This document shows, one piece after another, positions 16,769 through 25,642 of a stretch of 64,000 nt of DNA (position 1 is its first letter; every line of letters starts with the position of its first letter). This DNA comes from Burkholderiales bacterium (GTDB lineage Bacteria; Pseudomonadota; Gammaproteobacteria; Burkholderiales; Burkholderiaceae_C). A program made the translations under genes and the position numbers. The notes below the pieces were generated by a model, which made no database searches, was not told the DNA's origin, and worked only from the letters and a program-made list of their open reading frames with translations. The DNA lies in contig JAIOOS010000017.1 of assembly GCA_021414305.1 (NCBI GenBank), positions 186,001 to 250,000 of the forward strand, written 5' to 3'.

Positions 16769-17878
16769 GTGCCGAGCAAACACCGATTGAGCCCCTCCGG
16801 CCGCGTGGCCGTCCTCACCCACACCTCGAAGGTGCTGAAAGGCAATGCCCTCGGCGATCCGTTCGTGCGGCCGGTTCACGTCTGGCTGCCGCCGCAGTAC
16901 GACACGAAGGAATTCGCCGAGCGCCGCTTCCCGGTCCTCTTCGACCTGGTCGGATTCATGGGCAGCGGCGCGAGCCACGTCGGCTGGAAGGGATTCGGGG
17001 AGAACGTGCCTGAACGCGCGGCGCGCCTCATCCACCAGAAGAAGATGGAGCCGGCGATCGTCGTCTTCCCCGACTGCTTCACCTCGCTCGGCGGCAACCA
17101 GTACATCAATTCCTCCGCCGTCGGCCGCTACGCCGACTACCTGACGCAGGAGCTCGTGCCCCTGGTCGACGCCGAGTTCCGCACGCTCGCCTCGCGTGCG
17201 CACCGCGGCTGCTTCGGCAAGAGCTCGGGCGGGTACGGCGCCATCGTCCACGGCATGCTGTATCCGAAGGTGTGGGGAGCGGTTGCCGATCACTCGGGCG
17301 ACGCGTACTTCGATTTCGTCTATGGGGCCGACTGGCCGAACACGCTCGACGCGCTCGCCCGGTTCGCATCGCCCAGACGCAAGGAAGGGCCGATCGACGT
17401 CGCCGCGCTGGCGTCGGCAGCGAAGGGACTCGCCGAGGGACTCGACGACGGCCGCGTCGCCCGCTTCCTCGCCGACTTGCGCCGGAAGAGAAAGCTCGGC
17501 AAGGACGACGGGCACACGGTGATGAACCTCTGCATGGCCGCGACCTACGACCCCGACCCGAAGGCGCCGAACGGCTTTCGCCTGCCGTTCCACCTCGAGA
17601 CCGGCGAGCGGATCGAGTCCCGCTGGAAGCGCTGGCTCGCGCACGATCCGATCCACATGGTCAAGCGCCACGTCAAGGCGCTGAAGAGCCTGCGCGGGAT
17701 CTACGTCGATTGCGGCTGGGCCGACCAGTACCGCATCCACTACGGCGCGCGCCTCCTCTCGCTTCGCCTCGCCGAGCTGGGCGTCGAGCACCGGTACGAG
17801 GAGTTCGACGACAACCACTCCGACATCGACTACCGCATGGACACGAGCCTGCCTTTCCTCGTGCGGGCGCTGACCTGA
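16769..17878 (+). CDS. Alpha/beta-hydrolase, putative esterase of the esterase D family
   Basis: 369 residues from GTG 16769, which has GGAG at 16760. Carboxylesterase or S-formylglutathione-hydrolase-like fold. The nucleophile elbow GKSSG is at residues 150-154 (Ser152). An Asp-containing DCGWADQY region and a C-terminal EEFDDNHSDIDYRMD region could supply the acid and the His. There is no export signal, so it acts in the cytoplasm. It has about 100 extra residues between nucleophile and acid compared with classical S-formylglutathione hydrolase, so the substrate is uncertain. It converges with the GntR gene. Confidence 0.75.
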   Translation: MPSKHRLSPSGRVAVLTHTSKVLKGNALGDPFVRPVHVWLPPQYDTKEFAERRFPVLFDLVGFMGSGASHVGWKGFGENVPERAARLIHQKKMEPAIVVFPDCFTSLGGNQYINSSAVGRYADYLTQELVPLVDAEFRTLASRAHRGCFGKSSGGYGAIVHGMLYPKVWGAVADHSGDAYFDFVYGADWPNTLDALARFASPRRKEGPIDVAALASAAKGLAEGLDDGRVARFLADLRRKRKLGKDDGHTVMNLCMAATYDPDPKAPNGFRLPFHLETGERIESRWKRWLAHDPIHMVKRHVKALKSLRGIYVDCGWADQYRIHYGARLLSLRLAELGVEHRYEEFDDNHSDIDYRMDTSLPFLVRALT

Positions 17879-17898
17879 GCAGCCGGCGCCCGACGCGC

Positions 17899-18618
17899 TC
17901 AGCCCTTGAGGTCGATCTCGAGGTGCACGAAGTCGCCGCGGTAGGTGATCTCGCCGAGGTAGATCACGCGCCGCTTCGGCCCGGTGAAGACCCGCCGCAC
18001 CTCGGCCACCGGGGCGTTGACGCTGATGCCGAGGTGGCGCGCGACCTCGAGGTCGGCGGTCGCGATCGTCAGCACCTGGCGCGCGGTGACGATCTTCACC
18101 GAGGGCATCGCGAGCAGCAGCGGAATCACCGTCTCCTTGCGGAACCGCGCCGCCCGCTTCTCGAAGATCTCGGCGTCGAGGTAGATGTCGATCACGCAGT
18201 AGGGCCGGCCCTCGTGGGCGTGCACGCGGCGCATGTGCACGTAGCGCTCGGCGGCGACGCCGTCGCGCTCGGCCAGGCGGGGCGCGCGCGCCGACTCGTC
18301 GATGACGAGGATCGTCGGCTGCGTGTCGCGGTACACCTCGGCCAGGTTCTGCAGCGTCGTCTCGACCTTGAGCCAGCGGTCGGTCCGCGGCGCGCCGGTG
18401 ACGAAGGTGCCGCGGCCGCGCTGCGGCGAGACCAGGCCGTCGCGCGTCAGCCGCTCGATCGCCTGGCGGACGGTGACCCGGGCGACCTCGAACTCGGCGA
18501 CCAGTTTCTCGAGCGAGGGCAGCTTCTCGCCTTCGCGCCACATGCCCTTGACGATGCGCTGCCGGAACAGGTCGGCGAGCTGCACGTACAGCGGAACCTG
18601 GGCGTTGTCGAGGATCAC
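17899..18618 (-). CDS. GntR-family (HutC-type) transcriptional regulator
   Basis: 239 residues from GTG 18618. The winged helix (residues 5-75) has the family pattern VPLYVQLADLFRQRI, KLPSLEKLVAEF, ARVTVRQAIERLTRDGLV and the wing GRGTFV. The C-terminal UTRA effector domain (about 90-239) includes RVHAHEGRPYCV and the terminal YRGDFVHLEIDL. The start overlaps the stop of the GMC oxidoreductase gene (GTGA, 18615-18618), so it is the last gene of the importer/oxidoreductase operon and probably its regulator. Effector unknown. Confidence 0.88.
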   Translation of the reverse strand: MILDNAQVPLYVQLADLFRQRIVKGMWREGEKLPSLEKLVAEFEVARVTVRQAIERLTRDGLVSPQRGRGTFVTGAPRTDRWLKVETTLQNLAEVYRDTQPTILVIDESARAPRLAERDGVAAERYVHMRRVHAHEGRPYCVIDIYLDAEIFEKRAARFRKETVIPLLLAMPSVKIVTARQVLTIATADLEVARHLGISVNAPVAEVRRVFTGPKRRVIYLGEITYRGDFVHLEIDLKG

Positions 18619-20315
18619 GCCGGCTCTTCCTGGCGCCGCGCGCCGCGCGCCGGGGCTCCGCCCGCCTGGTCCTCGAGCAGCAGGGCCGCGCCCTTCTCGC
18701 CGATCGCGATCGCGGCCGCGTTGGTGTTGGTCGAGACCAGGCGCGGCATCACGGAGGCGTCGATCACGCGCAGGCCGTCGATGCCGCGCACCCGCAGCCG
18801 CTCGTCGACCACCGCGCCGGCATCGCCGCCCATGCGGCAGGTGCCGACCGGGTGGAACACGGTGCCGCCCTTCGCACGGGCGAAGGCCTCGAGCGCGCTC
18901 GGCGTCGTGATGCCGTTGCCCGGCAGGTACTCCTCGCCAGTGAGCAGGCCGCGGAACGCCGGCTGAGCGTAGATCTCGCGCAGCATGCGCAGGCCGGCGA
19001 CCAGCACCTTCGCGTCGCGCGGATCGGTGAGGTAGCCGGCGCGGATGCGCGGCAGCGCCAGCGGGTCGGCGCCGGCGATCTCGACCGTGCCCTTCGACTC
19101 CGGCCGGCACTGCGCCGCCGAGGCCGAAAAGCCCGAGAAGCGATGCAGCGGGTCGCCCGGCTTGTCGACCGACAGGGGCATGACGTTGAAGAGCACGTCG
19201 GCGCGGCCGCCCTCGGCATGCTCGGTCGCGACCAGGCCGCCCACCTGGCCGGCACCGACGGTGAGCGGCCCGCGCTGCCCGAACAGCCACTGCGCGCCCA
19301 TCTGCGCCAGGCGCAGGGGATTGCGCACGTCATCGTTGAGCGAGCGCTTGTCCTTCAGCTTGACGATCACCCGCGCCTGGTAGTGGTCCTGCAGGTTGGC
19401 GCCGACCTCGGGCGCGTCGAAGGCGACGGCGATGCCGTGCCGGCGCAGCAACGCCGCCGGGCCGATGCCCGAGAGCTGCAGCAGCTGCGGCGACTGCAGC
19501 GTGCCGGCAGCGAGGACCACCTCGCGCTCGGCGCGCGCGTTCTTCTTCTCTCCTGCCTCGACCCACTCGACGCCGGCGGCGCGCCCCTTCTCGACGACGA
19601 CGCGCGTCGCCTGCGCGCCGGTCACGACGACGAGGTTGGGCCGCGCCCGCGCCGGCGCGAGGAATGCGGTCGCGGCGTCGCAGCGCCAGTGGCCGCGCAG
19701 CGTCAGCTGGTAGCGGCCGAGGCCGTCGGAGACCGGGCCGTTGAAATCGTCGGTGAGCGGATGGCCCGCTTCGGCGCCAGCGGCTAGCCAGGCCTCGCAA
19801 TACGGATGGTCGTTGCGCAGGTCGGAGACGCCGAGCTCGCCCGCGGCGCCGTGGTACTCGCTTTCGCCGCCCTGGTAGGCCTCGGAGCGCTTGAAGTAGG
19901 GCAGCAGCTCGCGATAGCTCCAGCCGCGCGCGCCGTGCAGGCGCACCCAGTCGTCGAAGTCGGCGTGCTGGCCGCGGATATAGAGCAGGCCGTTGATCAC
20001 GCTCGAGCCGCCGAGCGCCTTGCCGCGCGGCCAGGCGATCCTGCGCTCGCCGGTGCTCGCCTCGGGCTCGAGCGGAAACTGCCAGGAGAAGCGCGGGTCG
20101 TAGATCGTGCGGAAGTAGCCGACCGGCAGCCGCGTCCAGAAGTGGCGCGTGTCGCGGCCCGCCTCGAGCAGCAGCACCCGGCACGCCGGGTTCGCGCTCA
20201 GCCGGTTCGCCAGCAGGCACCCCGCCGAGCCGCCGCCGACGATGATGTAGTCGTACCCGCGCCCTCCCTCTCCCGCCTGCGGGAGAGGGAGGGCGTGAGG
20301 GTGCTCGCGTGCCAC
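18615..20315 (-). CDS. GMC-family FAD oxidoreductase (choline dehydrogenase-like)
   Basis: 566 residues. FAD motif VGGGSAGCLLANRL follows YDYI, the second GMC signature is WPRGKALGGSSVINGLLYIRG, and the C-terminal active-site His and Asn lie in GGTVFHPVGTCRMG (about 500) and STNTNAAAIAIGEKG (about 540). The family oxidises alcohols, choline-like or aromatic polyols, and passes electrons to quinone or O2. The only in-frame start is GTG 20315. The first 20 residues are translated from the REP palindrome (LPLPQAGEGGRG), and no start codon exists next to YDYI, where the family normally begins. The next gene back is an importer, so the substrate is probably an imported alcohol. Confidence 0.88.
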   Translation of the reverse strand: MAREHPHALPLPQAGEGGRGYDYIIVGGGSAGCLLANRLSANPACRVLLLEAGRDTRHFWTRLPVGYFRTIYDPRFSWQFPLEPEASTGERRIAWPRGKALGGSSVINGLLYIRGQHADFDDWVRLHGARGWSYRELLPYFKRSEAYQGGESEYHGAAGELGVSDLRNDHPYCEAWLAAGAEAGHPLTDDFNGPVSDGLGRYQLTLRGHWRCDAATAFLAPARARPNLVVVTGAQATRVVVEKGRAAGVEWVEAGEKKNARAEREVVLAAGTLQSPQLLQLSGIGPAALLRRHGIAVAFDAPEVGANLQDHYQARVIVKLKDKRSLNDDVRNPLRLAQMGAQWLFGQRGPLTVGAGQVGGLVATEHAEGGRADVLFNVMPLSVDKPGDPLHRFSGFSASAAQCRPESKGTVEIAGADPLALPRIRAGYLTDPRDAKVLVAGLRMLREIYAQPAFRGLLTGEEYLPGNGITTPSALEAFARAKGGTVFHPVGTCRMGGDAGAVVDERLRVRGIDGLRVIDASVMPRLVSTNTNAAAIAIGEKGAALLLEDQAGGAPARGARRQEEPA

Positions 20316-20357
20316 CGGCCCCTCACCCCAACCCTCTCCCCGCGCGCGGGGAGAGGG
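20261..20357. repeat. REP-like palindrome pair B
   Basis: Two copies. One has 16-bp perfect arms (20261-20276 and 20279-20294) with a 2-base loop and tail GTGAGGGTG. The other has tail CCCCTCACCCCAA (20319-20331) and 13-bp perfect arms CCCTCTCCCCGCG / CGCGGGGAGAGGG (20332-20357). They fill the 63-base gap between the substrate-binding protein gene and the GMC gene, and also the first 18 codons of the GMC gene. Confidence 0.88.
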
Positions 20358-20378
20358 AGCCAGCGTTCGCCACGGCGG

Positions 20379-21377
20379 TCAGCCCTTGACCGTCTGCAGG
20401 AAGAGCTGCGGGTCGAAGTACTTCGCCGCCGGCACCGGGCTGGCGATGTTGCCGGCAACAGCGAAGAAGTCGGTCACCTGCTGCAGCCACTTGGTGGCGG
20501 TGCCGTCGGCGTAGAGCTTCCGCCACTCGGCCGAGGTGTAGTACTTCGAGAACTTCATCGAGTCGCGGAAGTCGGCGAGCGGCACTTCCTTGTACTGGGT
20601 CTTCTGCAGCGTCTCGGCGGCGGCGTCGAAGTTGGCGAGCATCGCGTCGTTCACCTCGCTCCAGCCGGCGATGAGCTGGGCCAGGGCCGGCTTGTTGCCC
20701 TCGTAGAAGTCGTTGCCCGCGGCCCAGCCGCCCATGATCGCGGCCTCGGGAAAGAACGCCGAGGCATCGACGATCTTGCGCGCGTTGGGCACCTTCTGCT
20801 TCACGGTCACGTCGAACGGCACCCAGAGCGCGACCGCGGGCACGGCGCCGGAAACGAAGGAGGTCACGGCTTCGGCCATGCGCTGGTTGACGAGCTGCAC
20901 GTCCTTGGCCGGATCGAGCTTGGCCGAGCGCAGCGCGCGATCGAGGAAGACGTGCGCGGTGGTGCCGGTGGTCGTGGAGATCTGCTTGCCCTTGAGGTCG
21001 GCGATCGACTTGATCGAGTCGTCGCGCACCCAGAGCTGCGCGGTCGCGTACTCGATGTTGTTGAGCAGGAACACCTTGCCCTGGCCGCGCGCCGGGAAGT
21101 TGGAGACGACGGCGCCGGTGGAGAGCACGTCGAGGCTGCCGCCGATCATCGCCTGGAACAGCTCGAGGCCGGTGGTGAACTGGATCAGCTCGAGGTCGAG
21201 GCCTCGCTTCGTCCACGCGCCCGACTGCTGGCCGAGCCAGATCTGGCCGTCGACCGCGGGCGTGTGCAGATAGCCGACACGAAGCTTGGTGCGCGGCTGC
21301 GCCACGGAGACAGCGGCGAAGCCGCCGAGCGAGGCGGCGGCGCCGGCCTGGAGAAGGGTTCTGCGGCGAAGGGTCAT
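20379..21377 (-). CDS. ABC transporter substrate-binding protein, SsuA/TauA/NMT1 type
   Basis: 332 residues from ATG 21377, which has AGGAG at a normal distance. The twin-arginine-like leader is LRRRTLLQAG, followed by a hydrophobic stretch and cleavage after VAQ. The mature part starts LRVGYLHTPAVDGQIW and has the family pattern of an early GLDLELIQF and a central GTTAHVFLDRAL loop. It acts in the periplasm, delivering a small organic anion to the permease encoded upstream. This clade covers sulfonates, pyrimidine precursors and aromatic acids, so the ligand is not predictable. The order permease-ATPase-binding protein-GMC-GntR is one operon. Confidence 0.86.
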   Translation of the reverse strand: MTLRRRTLLQAGAAASLGGFAAVSVAQPRTKLRVGYLHTPAVDGQIWLGQQSGAWTKRGLDLELIQFTTGLELFQAMIGGSLDVLSTGAVVSNFPARGQGKVFLLNNIEYATAQLWVRDDSIKSIADLKGKQISTTTGTTAHVFLDRALRSAKLDPAKDVQLVNQRMAEAVTSFVSGAVPAVALWVPFDVTVKQKVPNARKIVDASAFFPEAAIMGGWAAGNDFYEGNKPALAQLIAGWSEVNDAMLANFDAAAETLQKTQYKEVPLADFRDSMKFSKYYTSAEWRKLYADGTATKWLQQVTDFFAVAGNIASPVPAAKYFDPQLFLQTVKG

Positions 21378-21427
21378 GGAGGTCTCCTGGGGTTCGTCAG
21401 TCAATCAAGTCAATCGGCATCGTTCGA

Positions 21428-22282
21428 TCAATCGGCGGCGCGCACCGCCTGCCGGGCCTGCGCCTCGTATTCCTTCATCACCAGGCCGCGGATGTGCGCG
21501 CGCAGCAGGGCGAAGCGCGGGTCCTCGTGCACCGATTCGTTGCGCGGGTAGCCGAACGGCACGTCGATCACGGTCCGCACCCGGGCCGGCCGCGCCGTGA
21601 CGACGACGATCCGCGAGGAGAGATAGATCGCCTCGTCGACCGAGTGCGTGATCAGCAGCACCGTCTTGCCTTCGGTCGCGAGCACCTGCAGCAGCAGGTC
21701 CTGCATCGCGGTGCGGGTTTGCGCGTCGAGCGCGCCGAACGGCTCGTCCATCAGCAGGAACTCGGGCTTCACCGCGTAGGCGCGGGCGAGCGCGAGGCGC
21801 TGGCGCATGCCGCCCGAAAGGTGCTTCGGGTAGTGGTCGGCGAAATCGGCGAGCCCCATCAGCGCCATGTAGCGCTCGACGATCTCGGTGCGCTGCGGCG
21901 CGGCGACCCGGGCCGCCGCCAGGCGCAGGCCGAACTCGATGTTGCCGCGCACCGTGAGCCAGGGAAAGACGCCGTACTCCTGGAAGATCACGCCGCGGTC
22001 GGGCCCGGGCCCGCGGATCGGCGCATCGTCGAGCAGCACCTGGCCGCGCGTCGGCTTGACGAAGCCGCCGACGATGTTCATCAGCGTCGTCTTGCCGCAG
22101 CCCGAGGGGCCGATGATCGAGACGAACTCGCCCTGGCGGATCTCGAGGTCGATGCCGTCGACCACGGTCATCGGCCCGGCGGCGGTGGGAAAGTCGACAC
22201 CGACGTCGTCGAAGCGCAGCCGGACCGGAAAGCTCGGCATCACCACCATCGGCAAGGTATCGGGCGGCGGAACGGGGCTCAT
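21428..22282 (-). CDS. ABC transporter ATP-binding protein, SsuB/TauB type
   Basis: 284 residues. Walker A GPSGCGKTT (about residue 58), Q-loop VIFQEYGVFPWL, signature LSGGMRQRLALARA, Walker B LLMDEPFGALD and switch His ITHSVDEA. It energises the adjacent permease on the cytoplasmic side. The ATG overlaps the permease stop (22279-22282). The N-terminal 20 residues before FDDVGVDF are Pro-rich and not part of the domain, so the true start could be a later Met such as the one in MPSFPVRL. Confidence 0.9.
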   Translation of the reverse strand: MSPVPPPDTLPMVVMPSFPVRLRFDDVGVDFPTAAGPMTVVDGIDLEIRQGEFVSIIGPSGCGKTTLMNIVGGFVKPTRGQVLLDDAPIRGPGPDRGVIFQEYGVFPWLTVRGNIEFGLRLAAARVAAPQRTEIVERYMALMGLADFADHYPKHLSGGMRQRLALARAYAVKPEFLLMDEPFGALDAQTRTAMQDLLLQVLATEGKTVLLITHSVDEAIYLSSRIVVVTARPARVRTVIDVPFGYPRNESVHEDPRFALLRAHIRGLVMKEYEAQARQAVRAAD

Positions 22283-23076
22283 GAAATCCGGTCCTGCCAG
22301 GCCACCAGCCGGCGCGTCGCGGCGCGCAGCGCCAGGTCCATGGCCAGCGCGATCAGGCCGATGCAGATGATGCCGACGTAGATGATGTCGAGCTGGAAGA
22401 ACGACGAGGCGTTCTGGATCAGCGCGCCCAGGCCCTGCTGCGCCGCGATCAGCTCCGAGGCGACCAGCGTCGCCCAGGCGACGCCGAGCGCCACCCGCAC
22501 CGCGGTGAGGATGTGCGGCACCGTCAGCGGCACGATCACCTTGGCGAAGATCTCGGCGTCGTTGGCGCCGAGGGTGCGCGAGACCTTGACGTAGATCGGG
22601 CTGATCTGGCCGATGCCTTCGACCATGACGATCACGCCGGCGAAGAACGAGGCGTAGAACAGGATCGCCGTCTTCGCCGCCTCGCCGATGCCGAAGTAGA
22701 CGATGACGAGCGGGATCAGGGCGATCGGCGGCAGGGCGCGGAAGAAGTTGATCAGCGGGTCGAGAAACGTGCGGACGTTGCGGTACCAGCCGATCGCGAA
22801 GCCCACCGGCACCGCCACCAGCACGCCGAGGAAGACGCCGACGAAGACCCGCCGCGTCGACATCCAGATGTCGAGCGCGAGCCGGTCCTGCGCGAGCTCG
22901 AAGAACTTGCGCAGCACCGCGTGCGGCGCCGGCACCAGCGAAGGATTGATGAGGCCGCTGGCGCGCACCGCGTACCAGAGCGCCACCAGCGCCAGCCAGG
23001 GCGCTGCCAGCAGCGCGATCCGCACTGCGGGGTTGCGCGCTTGCGGCTTCAAAAGAGCAAACGTACCATGGACCAT
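22279..23076 (-). CDS. ABC transporter permease, SsuC/TauC type
   Basis: 265 residues with about six membrane helices, the first being LLAAPWLALVALWYAV. The cytoplasmic EAA loop, which docks to the ATPase, is KVSRTLGANDAEIFAKVIVP around residue 175. ATG 23076 places the start only 18 bases from the start of the divergent enolase-type gene, or overlapping it if that gene uses ATG 23068. An alternative TTG start at about 23053 would leave more promoter space. It is the first gene of the importer operon. Confidence 0.87.
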   Translation of the reverse strand: MVHGTFALLKPQARNPAVRIALLAAPWLALVALWYAVRASGLINPSLVPAPHAVLRKFFELAQDRLALDIWMSTRRVFVGVFLGVLVAVPVGFAIGWYRNVRTFLDPLINFFRALPPIALIPLVIVYFGIGEAAKTAILFYASFFAGVIVMVEGIGQISPIYVKVSRTLGANDAEIFAKVIVPLTVPHILTAVRVALGVAWATLVASELIAAQQGLGALIQNASSFFQLDIIYVGIICIGLIALAMDLALRAATRRLVAWQDRIS

Positions 23077-23094
23077 CCCTTTATACCGACGCCG

Positions 23095-24264
23095 ATGAGC
23101 AGAGACAACCGGGTAAGCACCGCGCCGCCCCCCGTGATTGCGAGGGTCGACGTGCACGTGCTGCGCTGGCCGGTGAAGGCGCCGGTGCGCACCTCGTTCG
23201 GCACCATGCACGACCGGCCCGCCGTGCTGGTGCGGGTCGAGGACGGCGAGGGCGCACACGGCTGGGGCGAGGCCTGGTGCAACTTTCCTTCCTGCGGCGC
23301 CGAGCATCGCGCCCGCCTGATCGAGACCGTGCTCGCCCCCCTGGTCACGGGCCGCGCGTTCGCCACGCCGCAAGCGGCGTTCGCCGAGATGACGGAGAAG
23401 ACCGCGGTGCTGGCGATCCAGTCGGGCGAGCCCGGGCCGATCGCCCAGGCGATCGCCGGCGTCGACCTCGCGCTCCACGACCTCGCCGCGCGCCGCCGCG
23501 GCCTGCCGCTCTGGCGCCAGCTCGCGCCCGACGCGAACGAAGGCAGCGGACGCAGCGGCGTCGCGGTCTATGCCAGCGGCATCAATCCCGAGCGCCCCGG
23601 CGAGACCGTGGCCGGGCTGCGCCGCGCCGGCTACAGCGCGTTCAAGCTCAAGGTCGGCTTCGGCGAAGCGCGCGACATCGCCAACCTCGCCGAAGTGCGC
23701 GCCGCCGCCGGCGCCGAGGCCGCCGTGATGGTCGACGCCAACCAGGCCTGGGACCTGGCCACCGCCAGCGCGATGGCCACCCGGCTGGCGGCTTCGGCGC
23801 CCGCCTGGCTCGAAGAGCCGCTGCGCGCCGACCGGCCCTGGCCGGAATGGCAGCGCCTCGCCGCCGCCTCGCCGATCCCGCTCGCCGCGGGCGAGAACAT
23901 GATCGGCGACGACGCGTTCGCAGCGCTCGTCGCCTCGGGCGCGATCGCCGTCGTCCAGCCCGATCTCGCCAAGTGGGGCGGGATCTCGGGCGTGATCGGC
24001 GTGATCGAGCGGGTGGCCGCCGCCGGCCTGCGCTACTGCCCGCACTACCTCGGCGCCGGCATCGGCCTGCTCGCCTCGGCGCACCTGCTCGCGGCGCGCG
24101 GCGGCGCGGCGAGCTGGCTCGAGGTCGATGCCAACGAGAACCCGCTGCGGACCCTCCTCTGCCCGCCGCTGGCGACGCTGGACAACGGCTGGATCACCCT
24201 GTCGGAAGCCCCCGGGCTCGGCTGCGAGCCCGACCTCGCGGCGCTGCGCTCCCTCTGCGCCTGA
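23095..24264 (+). CDS. Enolase-superfamily enzyme (mandelate racemase / muconate lactonizing type)
   Basis: 389 residues from ATG 23095 (398 from ATG 23068, same frame). N-terminal capping domain with HVLRWPVKAPVRTSFG. The barrel carries the KxK pair in FKLKVGFG (about residue 186), metal ligands in VDANQAW, LEEPLRAD and AAGEN, and the later HYLGAGIGLLAS motif. The superfamily abstracts a proton alpha to a carboxylate, so the substrate is a carboxylic acid, probably a sugar acid or a cyclic precursor. It is divergent from the importer operon, suggesting that the imported compound is its substrate, but the exact acid is not predictable. Confidence 0.85.
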   Translation: MSRDNRVSTAPPPVIARVDVHVLRWPVKAPVRTSFGTMHDRPAVLVRVEDGEGAHGWGEAWCNFPSCGAEHRARLIETVLAPLVTGRAFATPQAAFAEMTEKTAVLAIQSGEPGPIAQAIAGVDLALHDLAARRRGLPLWRQLAPDANEGSGRSGVAVYASGINPERPGETVAGLRRAGYSAFKLKVGFGEARDIANLAEVRAAAGAEAAVMVDANQAWDLATASAMATRLAASAPAWLEEPLRADRPWPEWQRLAAASPIPLAAGENMIGDDAFAALVASGAIAVVQPDLAKWGGISGVIGVIERVAAAGLRYCPHYLGAGIGLLASAHLLAARGGAASWLEVDANENPLRTLLCPPLATLDNGWITLSEAPGLGCEPDLAALRSLCA

Positions 24265-24307
24265 AGGGCGGGCGGAAGGCCGCCCCCGGGCGAGCGATGA
24301 TCGCGGC

Positions 24308-25639
24308 ATGAACTGGAACCGCGAACGAACGGCCTCCCTGCGTTGCCGGACGGCGCTCGCCGCGCTGCTCGTCGCCGCGGCGGCGCCTGCCGGCGCCGCC
24401 GACGACGCCGCTTCGGCGAACGCGGTGGCGTCCTCGGCCTCCCTTGCGGCTTCGGCCCCCGCCGCCGCTACTTCCGCGCCCTCGCCGGCGGTGCTTGCCG
24501 CGCGCGCCAGCCTCGAGCGCATCCGGGCGCTGCGCGCCCAGCGGCCGGGCGACGGCCTGCTCGCCTACTACCAGGCCAGCGCCCATGTCGCGCTCGGCGA
24601 GCGCGAGGCCGCGCTGGCCGAGCTGCGCAGCCTGTTCGGCCGGCGCCTGGGCATCGTTCCGGCCGCCGGCACCGGTTTCGATTCGCTCTGGGCCGATCCC
24701 GAGTTCCAGAGCGTGCGCGAGCGGCTCGCCAGCGAAGAGCCGCGCACCGCCGACGCACCGCCGTCGTTTCGCCTCGCCGACCCGCGCCTGATCCCCGAAG
24801 GCATCGCCTGGGATGCGGCGCGCAAGCGCTTCCTCGTCGGCAGCATCGCCCAGCGCAAGATCGTCGCCGTCGAGCGGCGCGGCAAGACGCGCGACTTCTC
24901 GCGCCCCGAGGACGGCCTGGACGCGGTGCTCGGCCTGGCCGTCGACGCGCGCCGCCGCCGGATCTATGCGGTCAGCACCAACGGCTTCGAGGACAGCGCG
25001 CGCACCGCGCGGCGCAACGCGGTGGTGGTCTACGACCTCGGGCGCGGCCGCAAGGTCGCGCGGCACGACGTGCCCGAGGCCCTGCAGCTCAACGACGTGG
25101 CCGTCGCCGCCGACGGCACGCTGTACGTCAGCGACTCGGAGGCGGGCTCGCTCTTTCGCATGCGGCCCGGCGAGCGCCGGTTCACTCTCTTCGGCACGGC
25201 CGGGGCCGCGCGTGGCGCCAACGGCGTGGCGGTCGCGCCCGACGGCACGGTCTACGTCACGCTCTCCACCGGCATCGGCCGGATCGAGCCGCGCGACGGT
25301 CGCCTCGCCCGCCTGCCGCAGCCGGACAGCGTGGTCAGCGGCGGCATCGACGGCCTGTACTGGCACGAGGGCGACCTGATCGGCGTGCAGAACAGCACCA
25401 ACCCGGGTCGCGTGATCCGTCTGCGCCTGGCCGACGGTGGCAAGCGCATCGACGGCCTCGTCGTGCTGCAGTCGCACCACCACCCGGCGTTCGTCGAGCC
25501 GACCACCGGCGCGATCGCCGGCAGCGCGATCCATGTTCTCGCCAACACCTTCGTCGGCCGCTACCAGCCCGACGGCAGCGTCAGGGACGCGACGACCGTG
25601 CAGCCGACGACGGTGCTGGCGGTGCCCCTGCGCCGCTAG
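24308..25639 (+). CDS. Secreted SMP-30/gluconolactonase-like beta-propeller protein
   Basis: 443 residues. Signal peptide (ALAALLVAAAAPAGAADDA) and an Ala/Ser-rich linker to about residue 55. A short helical TPR-like segment follows (LLAYYQASAHVALGEREAALAELRSL), then from about residue 160 a six-bladed propeller of SMP-30/NHL type (LIPEGIAWDAARKRFLVGS, LNDVAVAADGTLYVSDS, ANGVAVAPDGTVYVTL, GGIDGLYWHEGDLIGVQN). Family members are lactonases or binding proteins. Acidic metal-ligand positions are only partly evident, so the activity is uncertain. It starts 44 bases after the enolase-type gene and may share its transcript. Confidence 0.78.
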   Translation: MNWNRERTASLRCRTALAALLVAAAAPAGAADDAASANAVASSASLAASAPAAATSAPSPAVLAARASLERIRALRAQRPGDGLLAYYQASAHVALGEREAALAELRSLFGRRLGIVPAAGTGFDSLWADPEFQSVRERLASEEPRTADAPPSFRLADPRLIPEGIAWDAARKRFLVGSIAQRKIVAVERRGKTRDFSRPEDGLDAVLGLAVDARRRRIYAVSTNGFEDSARTARRNAVVVYDLGRGRKVARHDVPEALQLNDVAVAADGTLYVSDSEAGSLFRMRPGERRFTLFGTAGAARGANGVAVAPDGTVYVTLSTGIGRIEPRDGRLARLPQPDSVVSGGIDGLYWHEGDLIGVQNSTNPGRVIRLRLADGGKRIDGLVVLQSHHHPAFVEPTTGAIAGSAIHVLANTFVGRYQPDGSVRDATTVQPTTVLAVPLRR

Positions 25640-25642
25640 CGT

